Shown: positions 1 through 10,049 of the stretch, piece after piece
Position numbering within the stretch: the stretch's first letter is position 1
How the letters are laid out: each line of letters begins with the position of its first letter
NCBI GenBank assembly: GCA_036570425.1
Contig: DATCYF010000023.1
Location: 376,754 to 440,753 of the forward strand
Length of the DNA stretch: 64,000 nt
Direction of reading: 5' to 3'
Source: Rhizorhapis sp036570425
GTDB lineage: Bacteria; Pseudomonadota; Alphaproteobacteria; Sphingomonadales; Sphingomonadaceae
Notes under the pieces: model-generated
What the model was told of the DNA's origin: nothing
The model's input: only the letters and a program-made list of their open reading frames with translations
Database searches by the model: none
Position numbers and translations under genes: made by a program

Positions 1-464
1 CTGTTGTCCGACAACTTAAAGGGCATTGAAAAAGGCGTACCGTTGATCTTGGATAAAGTGGCCTCAGCAACAAACCCGCTGATGTTGCGCATGCCTTCGT
101 CGTTTGTATCGACACGGCCATAGGATGTGTCGACGCCACCTTTTATCATCATTTCACGCATGAGGTTGATACGGCTTTTCAACAGACTTCGTTGGACCTG
201 TAGGTCGCCCTGATCGCCTAGTACCTCGCCACCCTCAAATGCTGCCCCAGGACTAACGAGAAAGTTGGCCACGGATTGCAGCGGCGGTCCGGTCATAGCA
301 TTTTCTGGGATATCGTAGCGATCCTGCCAGGAGATTACATTGCTCCCGACCTTGTAGGAATTGACCGTGGCAACTCCCCCTTCCGGAGAGAAATTCACCG
401 CTGCGATCATGTGAATTTCTGCAATCGCCCCGTTGGGCATTTCCGTGGTTTTAGTAATGAACAT
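1..464 (-). CDS. Phage tail protein with DUF4376-like C-terminal region, partial
   Basis: The reading frame is open from an ATG at 464 to the left edge, giving about 154 residues without the C-terminus. An AAGGGA ribosome site lies just upstream, and the gene follows the large tail protein with an 11-base gap. The stretch around residues 95-130 (KSRIN, then GGVDTSYGRVDTN and RNISGF) resembles DUF4376, a domain found at the end of tail fibre or fibre-associated proteins. That family link is from memory and moderate. Likely a tail fibre or fibre accessory protein of the virion. Confidence 0.7.
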   Translation of the reverse strand, partial: MFITKTTEMPNGAIAEIHMIAAVNFSPEGGVATVNSYKVGSNVISWQDRYDIPENAMTGPPLQSVANFLVSPGAAFEGGEVLGDQGDLQVQRSLLKSRINLMREMMIKGGVDTSYGRVDTNDEGMRNISGFVAEATLSKINGTPFSMPFKLSDN

Positions 465-475
465 GGCGTTTTCCC

Positions 476-3400
476 TTATATGGCCAAGTTTCCAGACTGC
501 ATTCGCAGCACATTGGCAGCGTCGAAAACCTTGATTGCGTTATCTCTGATTTCCTGCCGCTGGCCGCTTGAGGCCGTGCGGAGAATACCGATCGTTGCGG
601 ATATGGCTTGCAGATTAGCTACGTTGATATGTCCTGCTGTGACAGCGTTGGCGATGAGTTTGGGGCCTGTAATCGCGTCGTCTGGGATCATGTCAGTATT
701 AGCCGCACGACGGAAGGTGATGTTCCCGATATATATAGTCCCCGAGAGTGTATCACCGCTTCCGGAAGCAGAGCCGCGCCTGATCCTAAAGAAAGCAGTA
801 GTCGCTAAAGCAGGTGCCGTTACGAAAAACGATATGTGCTGCTTGGCTGCGCTCTGGGCATTCGCATAATTAATTCCACTGCCTCCACCTGCATCGGCAC
901 CCGAACTATTAAAAAAGGCAGTGGCTACGGCAATAGTGCCTGTTGCCCCTGAATTGGGATCAATGTCACAGCTAACGAGGTACGTCTCACCGGGCGTCAC
1001 AGGAAAGTGAGGCGTGTCCAGACCTGAATAGTAGTTAGACCACGCATCTGTGTAGGTGCCCGAAAAGCGTACGGCGCGGCTGTTCGACCAGCCCAAAGTA
1101 GTTTCTGTTACGAAAGCCCATCCCGGCTGTCCGTCGCTTACCCAGTTATTTATGTCCGTAAGACCTGCATCCGGTATCATGTTGGAATAATCTTGAACAG
1201 GCAGAGATCCCACTTGGACGTCGCCGTAGAACTGGACCTTACCGCCAGAGACGTCCATCGCGACCAGATTCTCATCTCCCAGCCGAATGTGTTTCGCCCG
1301 AAGTCCGATGACAGAGCCAGTCCCGGTTGCGCCTGCCATAATCTCCGCGACGTTCTGCCCGGCGATCGTGGACAGCTTCAAATAGGATTCGGTCCGGCCT
1401 TCTAGGTCCGTGATTGCGCCAGCCTGGGCCATGACCGACGCTTGGATGTTGGGTATCTCACCAGATGCAATTTCCGCATCCGTCGCATAGCGCACATCGG
1501 CATGATACCAGATAATCCCGTTGGCTCCCGCGATGCTGCCAAAATTCGCGTAGGCGTTCATCAGGTAGATGCGGCCGAATACGGCATCGGCATCGGTAAC
1601 GCGGACCAACTTCCTGAAGGTGTAGAGTTTGCCTATCTGCCCATTGCCGGGCGCCACGCCTGTTGTGTCTTTATCCGTCGAGAAATCGATGCCGGGATTG
1701 TTCCCGCTCTGGTTTGCCGCATTCAACGTATAGAAAAGCAGCCCGGCGCCTTCCAGCGTGCCGCTATTCAGTTGAATGTCCGCTTCCAAAACGACCCATT
1801 GATTATAGGATATCGTGGGCAGGGACGCGGAACCGAAGTTATGATACAAGCCGCCCGCGACGTTGGCTGCTGTCTCGATGAGCACGCCATAAGGCGAAGT
1901 GGAATTGCCCGTAACGCGCTGGATGAGCGACGGGGAGCCGTACAGTGCCCAACCGGGCGGCCGGGCATTGGCCGCATCAGATGGGTAGTCCCCAAAATTG
2001 GCATTGCTAACCAGTCCAGCGCTTGCCGCGCCGCCGCTCGTGCTGGCGGCCAATATGGCACTGGCCTCCGCCGCCGCCGCTGCGTCCGTGGCGATCGTGG
2101 CCTGTTCCGATGATATCGTTGCGCTGTTCCCGGCCGCTGTCGCCTTCTGGGTGGCCGTGGTGACGGCCGCCGCCGCGTCTTGCGATGCGGTTACCGCAGT
2201 TCCAGATGCCGCGACCGCTTCATTCTTAGCGCTCTCCGTCGCGTCCAGATATTGCGCTGTGAGGTTTTTATTATCTTGAACCTGCGCCGCTAGGTCCGTG
2301 ACCGTGGCAGATGCCGTCTGCGCGATCTGGGCGGAATTTCCTGCGGCCGTGCTTTCGGTTACGTCGTCGATGCGGAGATAGTGAGTCTGCATAACGGCAT
2401 CAGTGTTGCCGAGTGTACTTTCCACCCGCACCAGGCCCTTGAAATAAGCGCCTACACCGGAGCCAGCCGCCAAGATTTCCTCGCCTGTAAAGGCGCCATC
2501 AAGCACGATCCACTCGTTCAAGGTAGGTGCGAGAGCATTCTCAACCGCAAACCCGCCAACGAGTCCGTAGGCGGAAGAATACGCCTCAAGGTACAGTCGT
2601 ATTCTGGTATCCGCGTTGATCGTATTATTTGAGGCAATGCGGACTCGGGCTGACAGTTGGTAAATCCGGCCGGATTGCACCGCTTGAAAGCCACGGTGGG
2701 CGATGCCGTAGGTGGAAGCAGTGCCATCGCCGGATAACTGCGCCACCTTGCCGATGCCTGGGATACTGACAAAGCTGGTATAATCGTCATTGATGGGCGG
2801 CGGATTGCTCTGGTTACCGGTAAATCCGTTGGTCCAGAACAATCCATCCTGCGAAAAATCGGAAGGCAGAAGCGAAGCGGCAATCGTCTTGGCCTGCAAC
2901 AGCGTTCCTTGCGCCACAGTGGCGCTGACGCCCGCATCGTCCGCAAATCCGCTCGCCACCGTGGCGCTCTGCGCCGACGCGCCTGCGCTTCCCGCCGAAC
3001 TTTGTGCTGCCGCCTCCGCGTCGGTCTTTGCCTGCTCGGCAAGGCCCTTGAACTGCAAGGCCGCATCCGCACTCGCGGCAGCCGAAGCAGTATAACCGTA
3101 AGTGTCGACCAGTTCCTGAATAGACAACTGCGCCGCGCCCAGCTGCGCCAGCGTATCCGTAACCTTCTGCTTGTTCTCCTCCATCGTGGCGACGAGTTCT
3201 TCGGCCGGAACGCCCCCGACGGGCGTGCCCTCCGGCGCACCAATCGTCGCGCCATCTTCAGGCTTCGGATGCGCCGGATCATCGTCGACGATATCGGTCC
3301 AGCGCGTCCCGTTGCGGGAAAAGGCGCCCGCCGTCGTCAGGCCCTCGACCGTCAGGCCGAAGACGCTGACATTGTCCCCCAGCTCGATCGAGAAGTCGCG

Positions 3401-5071
3401 AAAAAAGCCGTAGATCGTCAGGCTGTCAAAGCCTTCATCGCCGATCCAGAGTGACGGCTTGGCGCGCAGGGCCGCTATCCGGCTCAGCACGTCTTCCACT
3501 GCCCCGCTGTCGACAAGAGACCGGACAGTCATGCGCTTCGCCCAGGCGCGCTCGACCGGAACAGTCAGGCCGAATTCATCGGTTTCCTTGCGGCTGAAAT
3601 CGGTGATGCCGACAGACGGTGTGTCCTCGGTCAGGCCCATCGCGGCGATCCGGCCTATGATCAGCGTGCCGACTGACACCGCGCCTGCGCCGGTGAGCGT
3701 CACGGTCACGTCGCCAGACACGCCCGGAAGATCAAGGAAGCTGACCGACGTGATCTTCATCCCGTCGACAACGGTGCTTTTGGTCTGGTCATAGCCGGGC
3801 GCTTCCACCCGGACCGCCAGGGCATCGATATCGAGCAGGGCGACAGCATCAATGTCAGCGGCCGGCGCAATGGTGACGGTAATCACACTGGTGTCCGTGG
3901 TGACGGACCCCAGCGCCTGATCGAACATCGCCCAGCGATTCGTGGGCGCAATGTCGATCCAGCTGGACGCGCCCGCGCCGGCAGGGTCATTACCCGCGTT
4001 GTCTGCGATCAGGCTCTCATAGATCCGGTGCGTCGCCGCTTTGATGACGCGCGATCCAGCCGAATAGTTCGTCGCCGCCGACCATTCGGAATAATCATTC
4101 TCCACCACGCTGCTGCTGAGTAGCATGCCGCCCGTCACCGGCGTGGACTGGATCACTTTCAGGGTCGAGGCCTGCCCGGCCGGCGCCGGGTCAAGGGTGG
4201 CATCGTCGAGCACTTCTGACGTCGGCAGGCTTTCGATCGTCAGCGAGCAATAGCTGACACCGGGCAGCTGCAGGTCCAGCGAGAAGTCACGGAAAAAGCC
4301 ATAGGCGGTGAGGATGCCCGGCTCGTCCTGACCGATCCAGAGCGCGGGCGTGGCGCGCAGGGCGGCGATGCGCCGCTGGACCTCATCGATCGCAGCCGTC
4401 TCGATCTTCACGCGAACGGAAAGCCGCTTGGCCCAGGACCGCTCCACCACCGTGGTTATGCCGAATTCATCGGTTTCGCGGCGGCTGTAATCGGTGAGGG
4501 AAATGGTCGGCGCGGCTTCGGTTTCGCCCAGATCGAAGGCGCGGCCGATAATCAGCGTGCCGACGGATACTGTACCGGTGCCGGTGAGCGTCACCGTCAG
4601 TTCGGCACTCGCATCCCGTGGCAGGTCGGAGAATACCAGCGTCGTCGCCGTGCGTCCGCCTTCAGTGACATTCCGGGTCTCGTCATGGACAATCGACCCG
4701 CCGACGCTCACCTGCACCCGCACGCTCGAACCCGTGACGTCAAGCACCGCGAGCGTGTCCACCACAACGCCGGGATGAAGGGAAACCTCTAGGCTGGCGG
4801 CCGCCGATGTGAGCGAGCCCACCGCCTGGTCGAACATCGCCCAGCGATGCGTGGGACCGACATCGATCCAACTGGCCGCGCCCGCACCGGCAGGATCCTG
4901 CCCGGCATTGCCGCTGACCGCGCTTTCGTAGATGCGATGCGTGGCCGTCGAGATAACCCTGTCGCCCAGACCATAGGTCGACCCGACCGCCCATGCAGGG
5001 AAATCCGTCTCCGCAACGGAGCTGGCAACAAGGATAGCGTCCGTTACCGGGACGGGCTGAACGACCTTCAT
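476..5071 (-). CDS. Large phage tail protein (1531 aa) with duplicated N-terminal module
   Basis: The 1531-residue protein starts with two copies of a roughly 290-residue module, near residues 1-290 and 304-590. Both copies contain ATHRIYES, a DPAGAGA-S-SWID block, RWAMFDQ, GTLIIGR, and AYGFFRDFS/IYGFFRDFS. The middle (about 620-1000) is rich in Ala, Ser, Thr and Gln with coiled-coil character and a jelly-roll-like stretch, as in tail fibre shafts. The C-terminus looks like a fibre tip. The start overlaps the tape measure stop by four bases. Position after the tape measure suggests a tail-tip or host-recognition fibre. No enzymatic motif is seen. Confidence 0.72.
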   Translation of the reverse strand: MKVVQPVPVTDAILVASSVAETDFPAWAVGSTYGLGDRVISTATHRIYESAVSGNAGQDPAGAGAASWIDVGPTHRWAMFDQAVGSLTSAAASLEVSLHPGVVVDTLAVLDVTGSSVRVQVSVGGSIVHDETRNVTEGGRTATTLVFSDLPRDASAELTVTLTGTGTVSVGTLIIGRAFDLGETEAAPTISLTDYSRRETDEFGITTVVERSWAKRLSVRVKIETAAIDEVQRRIAALRATPALWIGQDEPGILTAYGFFRDFSLDLQLPGVSYCSLTIESLPTSEVLDDATLDPAPAGQASTLKVIQSTPVTGGMLLSSSVVENDYSEWSAATNYSAGSRVIKAATHRIYESLIADNAGNDPAGAGASSWIDIAPTNRWAMFDQALGSVTTDTSVITVTIAPAADIDAVALLDIDALAVRVEAPGYDQTKSTVVDGMKITSVSFLDLPGVSGDVTVTLTGAGAVSVGTLIIGRIAAMGLTEDTPSVGITDFSRKETDEFGLTVPVERAWAKRMTVRSLVDSGAVEDVLSRIAALRAKPSLWIGDEGFDSLTIYGFFRDFSIELGDNVSVFGLTVEGLTTAGAFSRNGTRWTDIVDDDPAHPKPEDGATIGAPEGTPVGGVPAEELVATMEENKQKVTDTLAQLGAAQLSIQELVDTYGYTASAAASADAALQFKGLAEQAKTDAEAAAQSSAGSAGASAQSATVASGFADDAGVSATVAQGTLLQAKTIAASLLPSDFSQDGLFWTNGFTGNQSNPPPINDDYTSFVSIPGIGKVAQLSGDGTASTYGIAHRGFQAVQSGRIYQLSARVRIASNNTINADTRIRLYLEAYSSAYGLVGGFAVENALAPTLNEWIVLDGAFTGEEILAAGSGVGAYFKGLVRVESTLGNTDAVMQTHYLRIDDVTESTAAGNSAQIAQTASATVTDLAAQVQDNKNLTAQYLDATESAKNEAVAASGTAVTASQDAAAAVTTATQKATAAGNSATISSEQATIATDAAAAAEASAILAASTSGGAASAGLVSNANFGDYPSDAANARPPGWALYGSPSLIQRVTGNSTSPYGVLIETAANVAGGLYHNFGSASLPTISYNQWVVLEADIQLNSGTLEGAGLLFYTLNAANQSGNNPGIDFSTDKDTTGVAPGNGQIGKLYTFRKLVRVTDADAVFGRIYLMNAYANFGSIAGANGIIWYHADVRYATDAEIASGEIPNIQASVMAQAGAITDLEGRTESYLKLSTIAGQNVAEIMAGATGTGSVIGLRAKHIRLGDENLVAMDVSGGKVQFYGDVQVGSLPVQDYSNMIPDAGLTDINNWVSDGQPGWAFVTETTLGWSNSRAVRFSGTYTDAWSNYYSGLDTPHFPVTPGETYLVSCDIDPNSGATGTIAVATAFFNSSGADAGGGSGINYANAQSAAKQHISFFVTAPALATTAFFRIRRGSASGSGDTLSGTIYIGNITFRRAANTDMIPDDAITGPKLIANAVTAGHINVANLQAISATIGILRTASSGQRQEIRDNAIKVFDAANVLRMQSGNLAI

Positions 5072-8000
5072 GCTGCCACCACCGTCGCGATCGCATCGCC
5101 GCCGCTGGCAGACGTGACATTGTCGAGATGGCGCTTGATCGCGCCGGTGTTCCCGGCGTTCGCGGCATGCCCGGCATTATTGTCGCTGCGCAGCTGCTCT
5201 ACCTCTTCACGAAGCGCCCTGACCTCCGCGACCAGATCATCGTTCGCCGGGGACTGGTTTGTCGCCGCCTGCGATGCGGCCGCAGCGGCCAGCAGGCTAT
5301 TGATGTCCGTTGCGGTTGAGGTCCCGGGGCCGCCCGTGATCGCATTGACCGCGGCATAGGTGGCCTCCAGGCTGGCCGCCGTCTGCGCCTGCACCCGGTT
5401 CAGCTCCTGGCGGCTTGTCGCCATCAGCGCGGCCGCGTTCAGAAGGGATTGGGAAAGCCCGGGCAGGGTCTTCGCCACGTCCATGTCGCCGCCGCGCGCC
5501 GCTATGTTGGCAGCGTTAAACTGCCCCATCAGCATCGCGAAGCTGCCAGTGTCAGAGCCGCCCGTCAGGCCACGGATGCGCTTGACCTCATCCATGATGC
5601 TGTCGCCAACCGAAGTCCATGCATCGCGCAGCTGCTCTGCCGCTGCAGCCGCTTCCTTCGCATCCTGCAATGCATAGATCTGCTCCTGAAGCGCGCGATT
5701 GCTCGCATCCAGCTGGGCAAGGTCCAGCGCACGGATAGCCGCCGTGTCGCCCTGCAGTTCAAGCAGCTTGCGTTCCAGGTCCTGACGCTCGTTCAGAATG
5801 TCGGCCGCGCTCTTGGCCCCGTTCATGGACGCTTGCAGGTCTGCGAAAGCGGGCGCGAGCTGGAGCAGCGTGGCATAGGTCGCTTGCCCCGCCGCCGTAG
5901 TCAGGTTCTGCGCCTCGACCAGCGCGCGGAAGCTGTACAGCGTCGATGGCATGGCAAGGTCCAGGCTGTCGAAGACTTTCGCGAACTGGGCCGTCTTCGC
6001 GGCGGCCTGCTCGGCGGGCGTGTAATAGGCCTCGAAATAAGAATCGACCGCGCTGGTCATTGCGCTCACGCTGTCGAACTGCTCGGACAGCGCCATCTTC
6101 ATGTCGATGCTGAGGCCGCTCGCTGCGAAGCCCAGCATGTCGAACGACGTGGTGACAGCTTCCACGACGGATGCCACGCGGACCAGCGTATCGAATGCGC
6201 CTTCGCCGACCTTCTGGAAACGCTCCATGCCGGGGAAGGCAGCGATTGCCATCTTGTCGGCCGCAGCGCCAAAGACGGCGGTCAGCTTCTCCTGAATTTC
6301 CTCACCCGTCAGCCCCTGAAGGTCGATCTTGCCGATGCTGACGACAAAGCCATTGAGCCGCGCCTGGATATCATCGGTCGCAACGCCCAGCGGCCCGGCG
6401 GCCGCAGCGATCGCATTGTTGAACTCGCGCAGGATCAGCGTGAACTGGTTTTCCAGAGCAGGATCTGCGGCGGAAAATTGCGTCGAATATTTGGTGGACG
6501 TGGTCAGGCCGAAGAACTTTTTCTTCTTCTTGATGTCGCTGTAATAGGACGCGTCGAACCCGCCGCCAAGAATGTCCTCAAGCGATTGCTCGTCCCCGTA
6601 AAGCCCGCTGCCGATCACGCTGGTCTTGGTGCCGAACAGCGATTTCACCACGCCGCCGATCGCGCCGAGAAGGCCGCCAAGGATCGGTACTTTCGACAGC
6701 AGGCCACCGCCGGTCAGGATGCCGGATAGCAGCTTGCCCGTGGTGTCGGTCTTGAAGCCGGTGTTCACCCCATCGGACGCATTGATATTCCCCGCACGCA
6801 CCAGCAGGGAGGCGAAGCCGCCGATCTGGCTTTCGATCGACCGCAAAGATGCCGCCATCTCCCGCGCATAGCTGTTCGTCAGCGTGTCGACCTCCTTCAG
6901 GCTGTCGATCGCGCGCTTGATGCTCTCCGACTTCGCCGCGCTGTCGCCAAATACGGTGCCCGTGCCATCGTTCGCCGGGGTGAGGGTGTTCTTGTTGCCG
7001 CCGAAAGAACCGGCGATCGACACGCCAATGGACGCGAGCGCGGCGATGGTGGCCGCACCGGCGGCAAGGTTGAGCGGAAAGGGCAGGGACGATATGGCGG
7101 ACACGACAGCCTCGACGGCCTTGGTGGCGGTGCGCGCGCCACTCTTCGCGAGTGACGAGGCGGTTTCAATGGCGTCCTGCGCCATGGCGCGCACGGACAG
7201 CGCGAACTCGACCGCCCGGAACGCCTTCTCAGCCGTTTCGAGGGCTTTGTAGCCCGATGAGCCTTCCTTGAAAAATCCTTGGGCGGCATGGGTCATGTCA
7301 CCGTAGAGGCCGATCTGCGACGTCAGCGAGCGGGCCGCAAAGAGAGAATTGATCTGTCGCTCCCGCTGCGCCCGCTCTTCAGTCTTCTCCATCAGCGCCG
7401 CCTGCCGCAACTGTTCATCGCGCACGCTTTTCAGATGGTCCTGGTCGGCCATATAGCCCGCAAACGACGAAGCCAGATCGCCCAGTGCCTTGCCTGCTTC
7501 GCCGAACGCATCGGCCATGCCCCGGGCCGCGATGCTGACATTGTTCGCCATCGCGTCGAGCAGGTCCGCCTGATAACGCAGACTGTCGTTGAACGCGTCG
7601 GTCCTGAGCTGCCGCTGAAGCTCCATATCCGCGATTCTGACCTGCTGGTCGATATAGTCCTGGGCCTGACCTCCGCTCCACGAATTGGCGGCAGCTTCCC
7701 GGGTGGCCTTGATCGTCGCCAACGCACGGACACGCGCTGCGTCTGTCGCGCCGATCAGGCGTAGCTCTTCCTGCAGCTCCGCAATGCGCCCGGAGCCTGT
7801 CTTCATGATCGTGGTGAACTGAGCGTCACGCTCGGCTTGGGTCAGCCGCTCCCGCGCCGTGCGTTGGTCATCAAGTGCTCGTTTCGCCGCCGCGATTTCG
7901 TCGCCATAGCCGCGCTGTTGCGCGACCTGAAGGGCTGCGAGCAGGGGCAGGTCAGCGATCTGATCGCGCACAAGGTCAGCCGCACGCTCTGTCGGTATAA

Positions 8001-9444
8001 GCCCAGCCGTCATCAGCGCGTTGACGCGTTCTTGAGCTTCCGCTTGTTCGCGCACGGCCAGCGAGCCCTTTGCCGCGTCGGAGACACGCTGCGCAATGGA
8101 TAGGCGCACCTGCCGCTCGACCGCTTCCGTAATATCGCCACGCTTCTTGATCGCGTCGCTTTCCGCCTTCACGCGCGCTTCTGCGATCAGCGCGGCCGTG
8201 CCTGAAATCTGATAGGCATCGGCAAGGCCATAGAGGTTGCGAATTTGCGCTTCGGTTGCCTTGGCTTGATCGGCGAGGCGTTGGGCGTGGCGATCCACCT
8301 TCGGCGTTCGGTCCGCCTTGATTTCGGCCGCCTGTTTGCGCAGGTCCTCCAGCTTGTTCGATGAAAGCTGCTTGGTGACATCCTCGCCGAACGTGATCAT
8401 CGCCGAATTCGCTTCATCGAACGCGCCCTTATACGCGTCCCCAACGTCCGACAGAATCTCGCCAATGCCTTTGCCGGAAAAGACGCCCCTTACGATCGCG
8501 CCGATCCCGCGGAATGTGCCGACCCACTCGGCGTAGAGGGCGGCGAGCGCCCAACGGCCCATCTTCGTCATGAAGTCGAGCGACTCGCCAAACCATTTTC
8601 GGATGTCGCTGAAATTAATGCCCAGCCGGTCGGCAACGACCTGGAACGTTGCCGTGACCACATCGCCTGTGCTCACCGACGTATTCTTGAGCTTCTCGAT
8701 CTCCTTGGTGGTGAGCCCAAGGCTGCTGACCATCGCGTCCGTATCGACACCGGCGGACACCGACCGGCTGAATAACGCTAACCAGCCTACGGCTGCCGCT
8801 CCCACTGCAATGACGGGCGCGAATGCAACCAGCATTGCGCCCAGCTCGACTGCAAAGCCCTTCACACCGCCTTCGGCCATCTGCGCGACCTGAACGACCT
8901 GGCCGATCTGGCTGGCAAAAATCTGCATCGGTGGCGCGCCGAGCATAGCCATTGTGCCGATATCGTTCATCTGCATGCCGAACTGCATCATCGAACCGCG
9001 CGAACGGGCAGAAGCCGCCCCTACGCCCACCATGCCGGCTTCCAGTCGGTTCATTTCCGCATTGGCCGCTCGCAAGCGTCCCGCCACTTCGGTCAGCCCC
9101 TGATCTTCGGCCGCAAGCGCCCGCATTTCTGCCCGCATCTGACGAACCTCGGAGGCACTTTTGCCGAATACCTCAACCTGCCGTTCGATCTGGCGCACCA
9201 TCTTCTCAGCGGCTTTTTCCGCTCTGTTCATTTCGCGGGTGGTAACAGTGCCGAATGTCCCGACCGAAGCGGTTGCGCCGCTCAGGCTCATCCCCTTCGT
9301 CGCCGCCTCGACCTTCTGATACTCCCGCACAGCATTGGCCGCGGTGACGCCGATAAGGTCGTCCATTGATTTGAGCTGCCCAAAGGAGTCGAAGAAATCG
9401 ATCGCAAAGCCGACTTCCAGCGTCGGAACATCTGCATCCGCCAT
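5068..9444 (-). CDS. Phage tail tape measure protein
   Basis: At 1458 residues it is among the longest genes of the phage, as expected for a tape measure protein, which sets tail length and is expelled at DNA injection. Long Ala/Gln/Arg-rich helical stretches alternate with two hydrophobic segments: near residues 205-225 (AFAPVIAVGAAAVGWLALFS) and near 785-815 (FPLNLAAGAATIAALASIGV). Gly-rich turns occur in the middle. The N-terminus (VGFAIDFFDSFGQLKSMDDL) matches tail length tape measure domains. The next gene starts inside its stop codon. Structural role in the tail tube lumen. Confidence 0.88.
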   Translation of the reverse strand: MADADVPTLEVGFAIDFFDSFGQLKSMDDLIGVTAANAVREYQKVEAATKGMSLSGATASVGTFGTVTTREMNRAEKAAEKMVRQIERQVEVFGKSASEVRQMRAEMRALAAEDQGLTEVAGRLRAANAEMNRLEAGMVGVGAASARSRGSMMQFGMQMNDIGTMAMLGAPPMQIFASQIGQVVQVAQMAEGGVKGFAVELGAMLVAFAPVIAVGAAAVGWLALFSRSVSAGVDTDAMVSSLGLTTKEIEKLKNTSVSTGDVVTATFQVVADRLGINFSDIRKWFGESLDFMTKMGRWALAALYAEWVGTFRGIGAIVRGVFSGKGIGEILSDVGDAYKGAFDEANSAMITFGEDVTKQLSSNKLEDLRKQAAEIKADRTPKVDRHAQRLADQAKATEAQIRNLYGLADAYQISGTAALIAEARVKAESDAIKKRGDITEAVERQVRLSIAQRVSDAAKGSLAVREQAEAQERVNALMTAGLIPTERAADLVRDQIADLPLLAALQVAQQRGYGDEIAAAKRALDDQRTARERLTQAERDAQFTTIMKTGSGRIAELQEELRLIGATDAARVRALATIKATREAAANSWSGGQAQDYIDQQVRIADMELQRQLRTDAFNDSLRYQADLLDAMANNVSIAARGMADAFGEAGKALGDLASSFAGYMADQDHLKSVRDEQLRQAALMEKTEERAQRERQINSLFAARSLTSQIGLYGDMTHAAQGFFKEGSSGYKALETAEKAFRAVEFALSVRAMAQDAIETASSLAKSGARTATKAVEAVVSAISSLPFPLNLAAGAATIAALASIGVSIAGSFGGNKNTLTPANDGTGTVFGDSAAKSESIKRAIDSLKEVDTLTNSYAREMAASLRSIESQIGGFASLLVRAGNINASDGVNTGFKTDTTGKLLSGILTGGGLLSKVPILGGLLGAIGGVVKSLFGTKTSVIGSGLYGDEQSLEDILGGGFDASYYSDIKKKKKFFGLTTSTKYSTQFSAADPALENQFTLILREFNNAIAAAAGPLGVATDDIQARLNGFVVSIGKIDLQGLTGEEIQEKLTAVFGAAADKMAIAAFPGMERFQKVGEGAFDTLVRVASVVEAVTTSFDMLGFAASGLSIDMKMALSEQFDSVSAMTSAVDSYFEAYYTPAEQAAAKTAQFAKVFDSLDLAMPSTLYSFRALVEAQNLTTAAGQATYATLLQLAPAFADLQASMNGAKSAADILNERQDLERKLLELQGDTAAIRALDLAQLDASNRALQEQIYALQDAKEAAAAAEQLRDAWTSVGDSIMDEVKRIRGLTGGSDTGSFAMLMGQFNAANIAARGGDMDVAKTLPGLSQSLLNAAALMATSRQELNRVQAQTAASLEATYAAVNAITGGPGTSTATDINSLLAAAAASQAATNQSPANDDLVAEVRALREEVEQLRSDNNAGHAANAGNTGAIKRHLDNVTSASGGDAIATVVAA

Positions 9445-9470
9445 GGGTGATCTCCTTCAGTGGTTTTCGT

Positions 9471-9519
9471 ATGTACATTAATATTGACAACGCCTATTTA
9501 TGTGCATACATAAATGGCC
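9471..9519 (+). promoter_or_regulatory. brnTA promoter and putative BrnA operators
   Basis: TTGACA at 9484-9489 is a perfect -35 box; 17 bases later TACATA (9507-9512) is a weak -10. An inverted repeat covers the -10: TTTATGT (9497-9503), GCAT, ACATAAA (9508-9514). A second palindrome, ATGTACAT, lies at 9471-9478. BrnA family antitoxins repress their own operon, so these are candidate operators. The transcription start predicted from the -10 falls at about 9519-9520, on the likely brnT start codon, which suggests leaderless translation. Confidence 0.6.
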
Positions 9520-9795
9520 ATGGATATCGAGTTCGACCCCGCCAAAGACGCCATGAACCGCGACAAGCATGGCGTATCACTGGCATTCGGGGTCGATGTG
9601 CTTGGTGACGATGACCATGTGATCCTGCCCTCGATCCGTCCGGTTGACGGCGAGGATCGGTTCAAGGTCATCGGTGATGTGGACGGTCGCTTATGGACAG
9701 CGATCTATGTGATGCGTGGAGCGGCCTACCGCTTCATAAGCGTAAGGAAGAGCAACGATGGCGAACAAAAAGCTTACGGTCGGACTCCCGGCTGA
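9520..9795 (+). CDS. brnT: BrnT family ribonuclease toxin
   Basis: The 91-residue protein begins MDIEFDPAKDAMNRDKHGVS, the classic BrnT opening (DP-K---N--KHG-S), and continues with a compact RelE-fold pattern ending RFISVRKSNDGEQKAYG. BrnT toxins are ribonucleases that stop translation and are neutralised by BrnA. An in-frame ATG at 9514 is possible, but it lies inside the putative operator; 9520 fits the family N-terminus and the predicted transcription start. The stop lies 38 bases inside brnA. Both genes run against the surrounding phage tail genes, typical of a moron. Confidence 0.88.
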   Translation: MDIEFDPAKDAMNRDKHGVSLAFGVDVLGDDDHVILPSIRPVDGEDRFKVIGDVDGRLWTAIYVMRGAAYRFISVRKSNDGEQKAYGRTPG

Positions 9796-10018
9796 TCCGA
9801 ATGACCCTGAAGATTTCGATGTCAGCGACGCCGCGATCGAACAGGCCCTCGCGGAGCGCGAAGCAAGGCGCGCCCGGCGTGTTGGCCGTCCCGAGGGAAG
9901 CGACAAGGAACGGATCACAATCCGGCTCGACAAGGATTTGCTGACCCGGTTTCGGGCGACCGGCCCGGGCTGGCAGTCCCGTATCAATGAGGCATTGCGC
10001 GCCGCAGTGATGAAATGA
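9758..10018 (+). CDS. brnA: BrnA family antitoxin
   Basis: The 86-residue protein has the order expected of BrnA: an acidic toxin-binding N-terminal part (DPEDFDVSDAAIEQALAERE), a basic linker, then a ribbon-helix-helix segment (KERITIRLDKDLLTRFRATGPGWQSRINEALRAAV). BrnA binds BrnT and represses the operon. The ATG lies within the end of brnT, with AAGGAAG upstream. Context and overlap are standard for the brnTA module. In a prophage it may serve maintenance or exclusion of other phages. Confidence 0.9.
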   Translation: MANKKLTVGLPADPNDPEDFDVSDAAIEQALAEREARRARRVGRPEGSDKERITIRLDKDLLTRFRATGPGWQSRINEALRAAVMK

Positions 10019-10049
10019 TCGCCAGGCGCTATTACTCGTGGGTGAAATC

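Noticed and set aside
2000..3100. Ala-rich repeats in the tail protein considered as a CRISPR or DNA repeat array
   Set aside because: Repeats are of codons for Ala, Ser and Gln in a coiled-coil region, not of constant repeat and spacer length.
5449..6729. A 426-residue plus-strand frame
   Set aside because: Antisense to the tape measure gene and Arg/His-rich.
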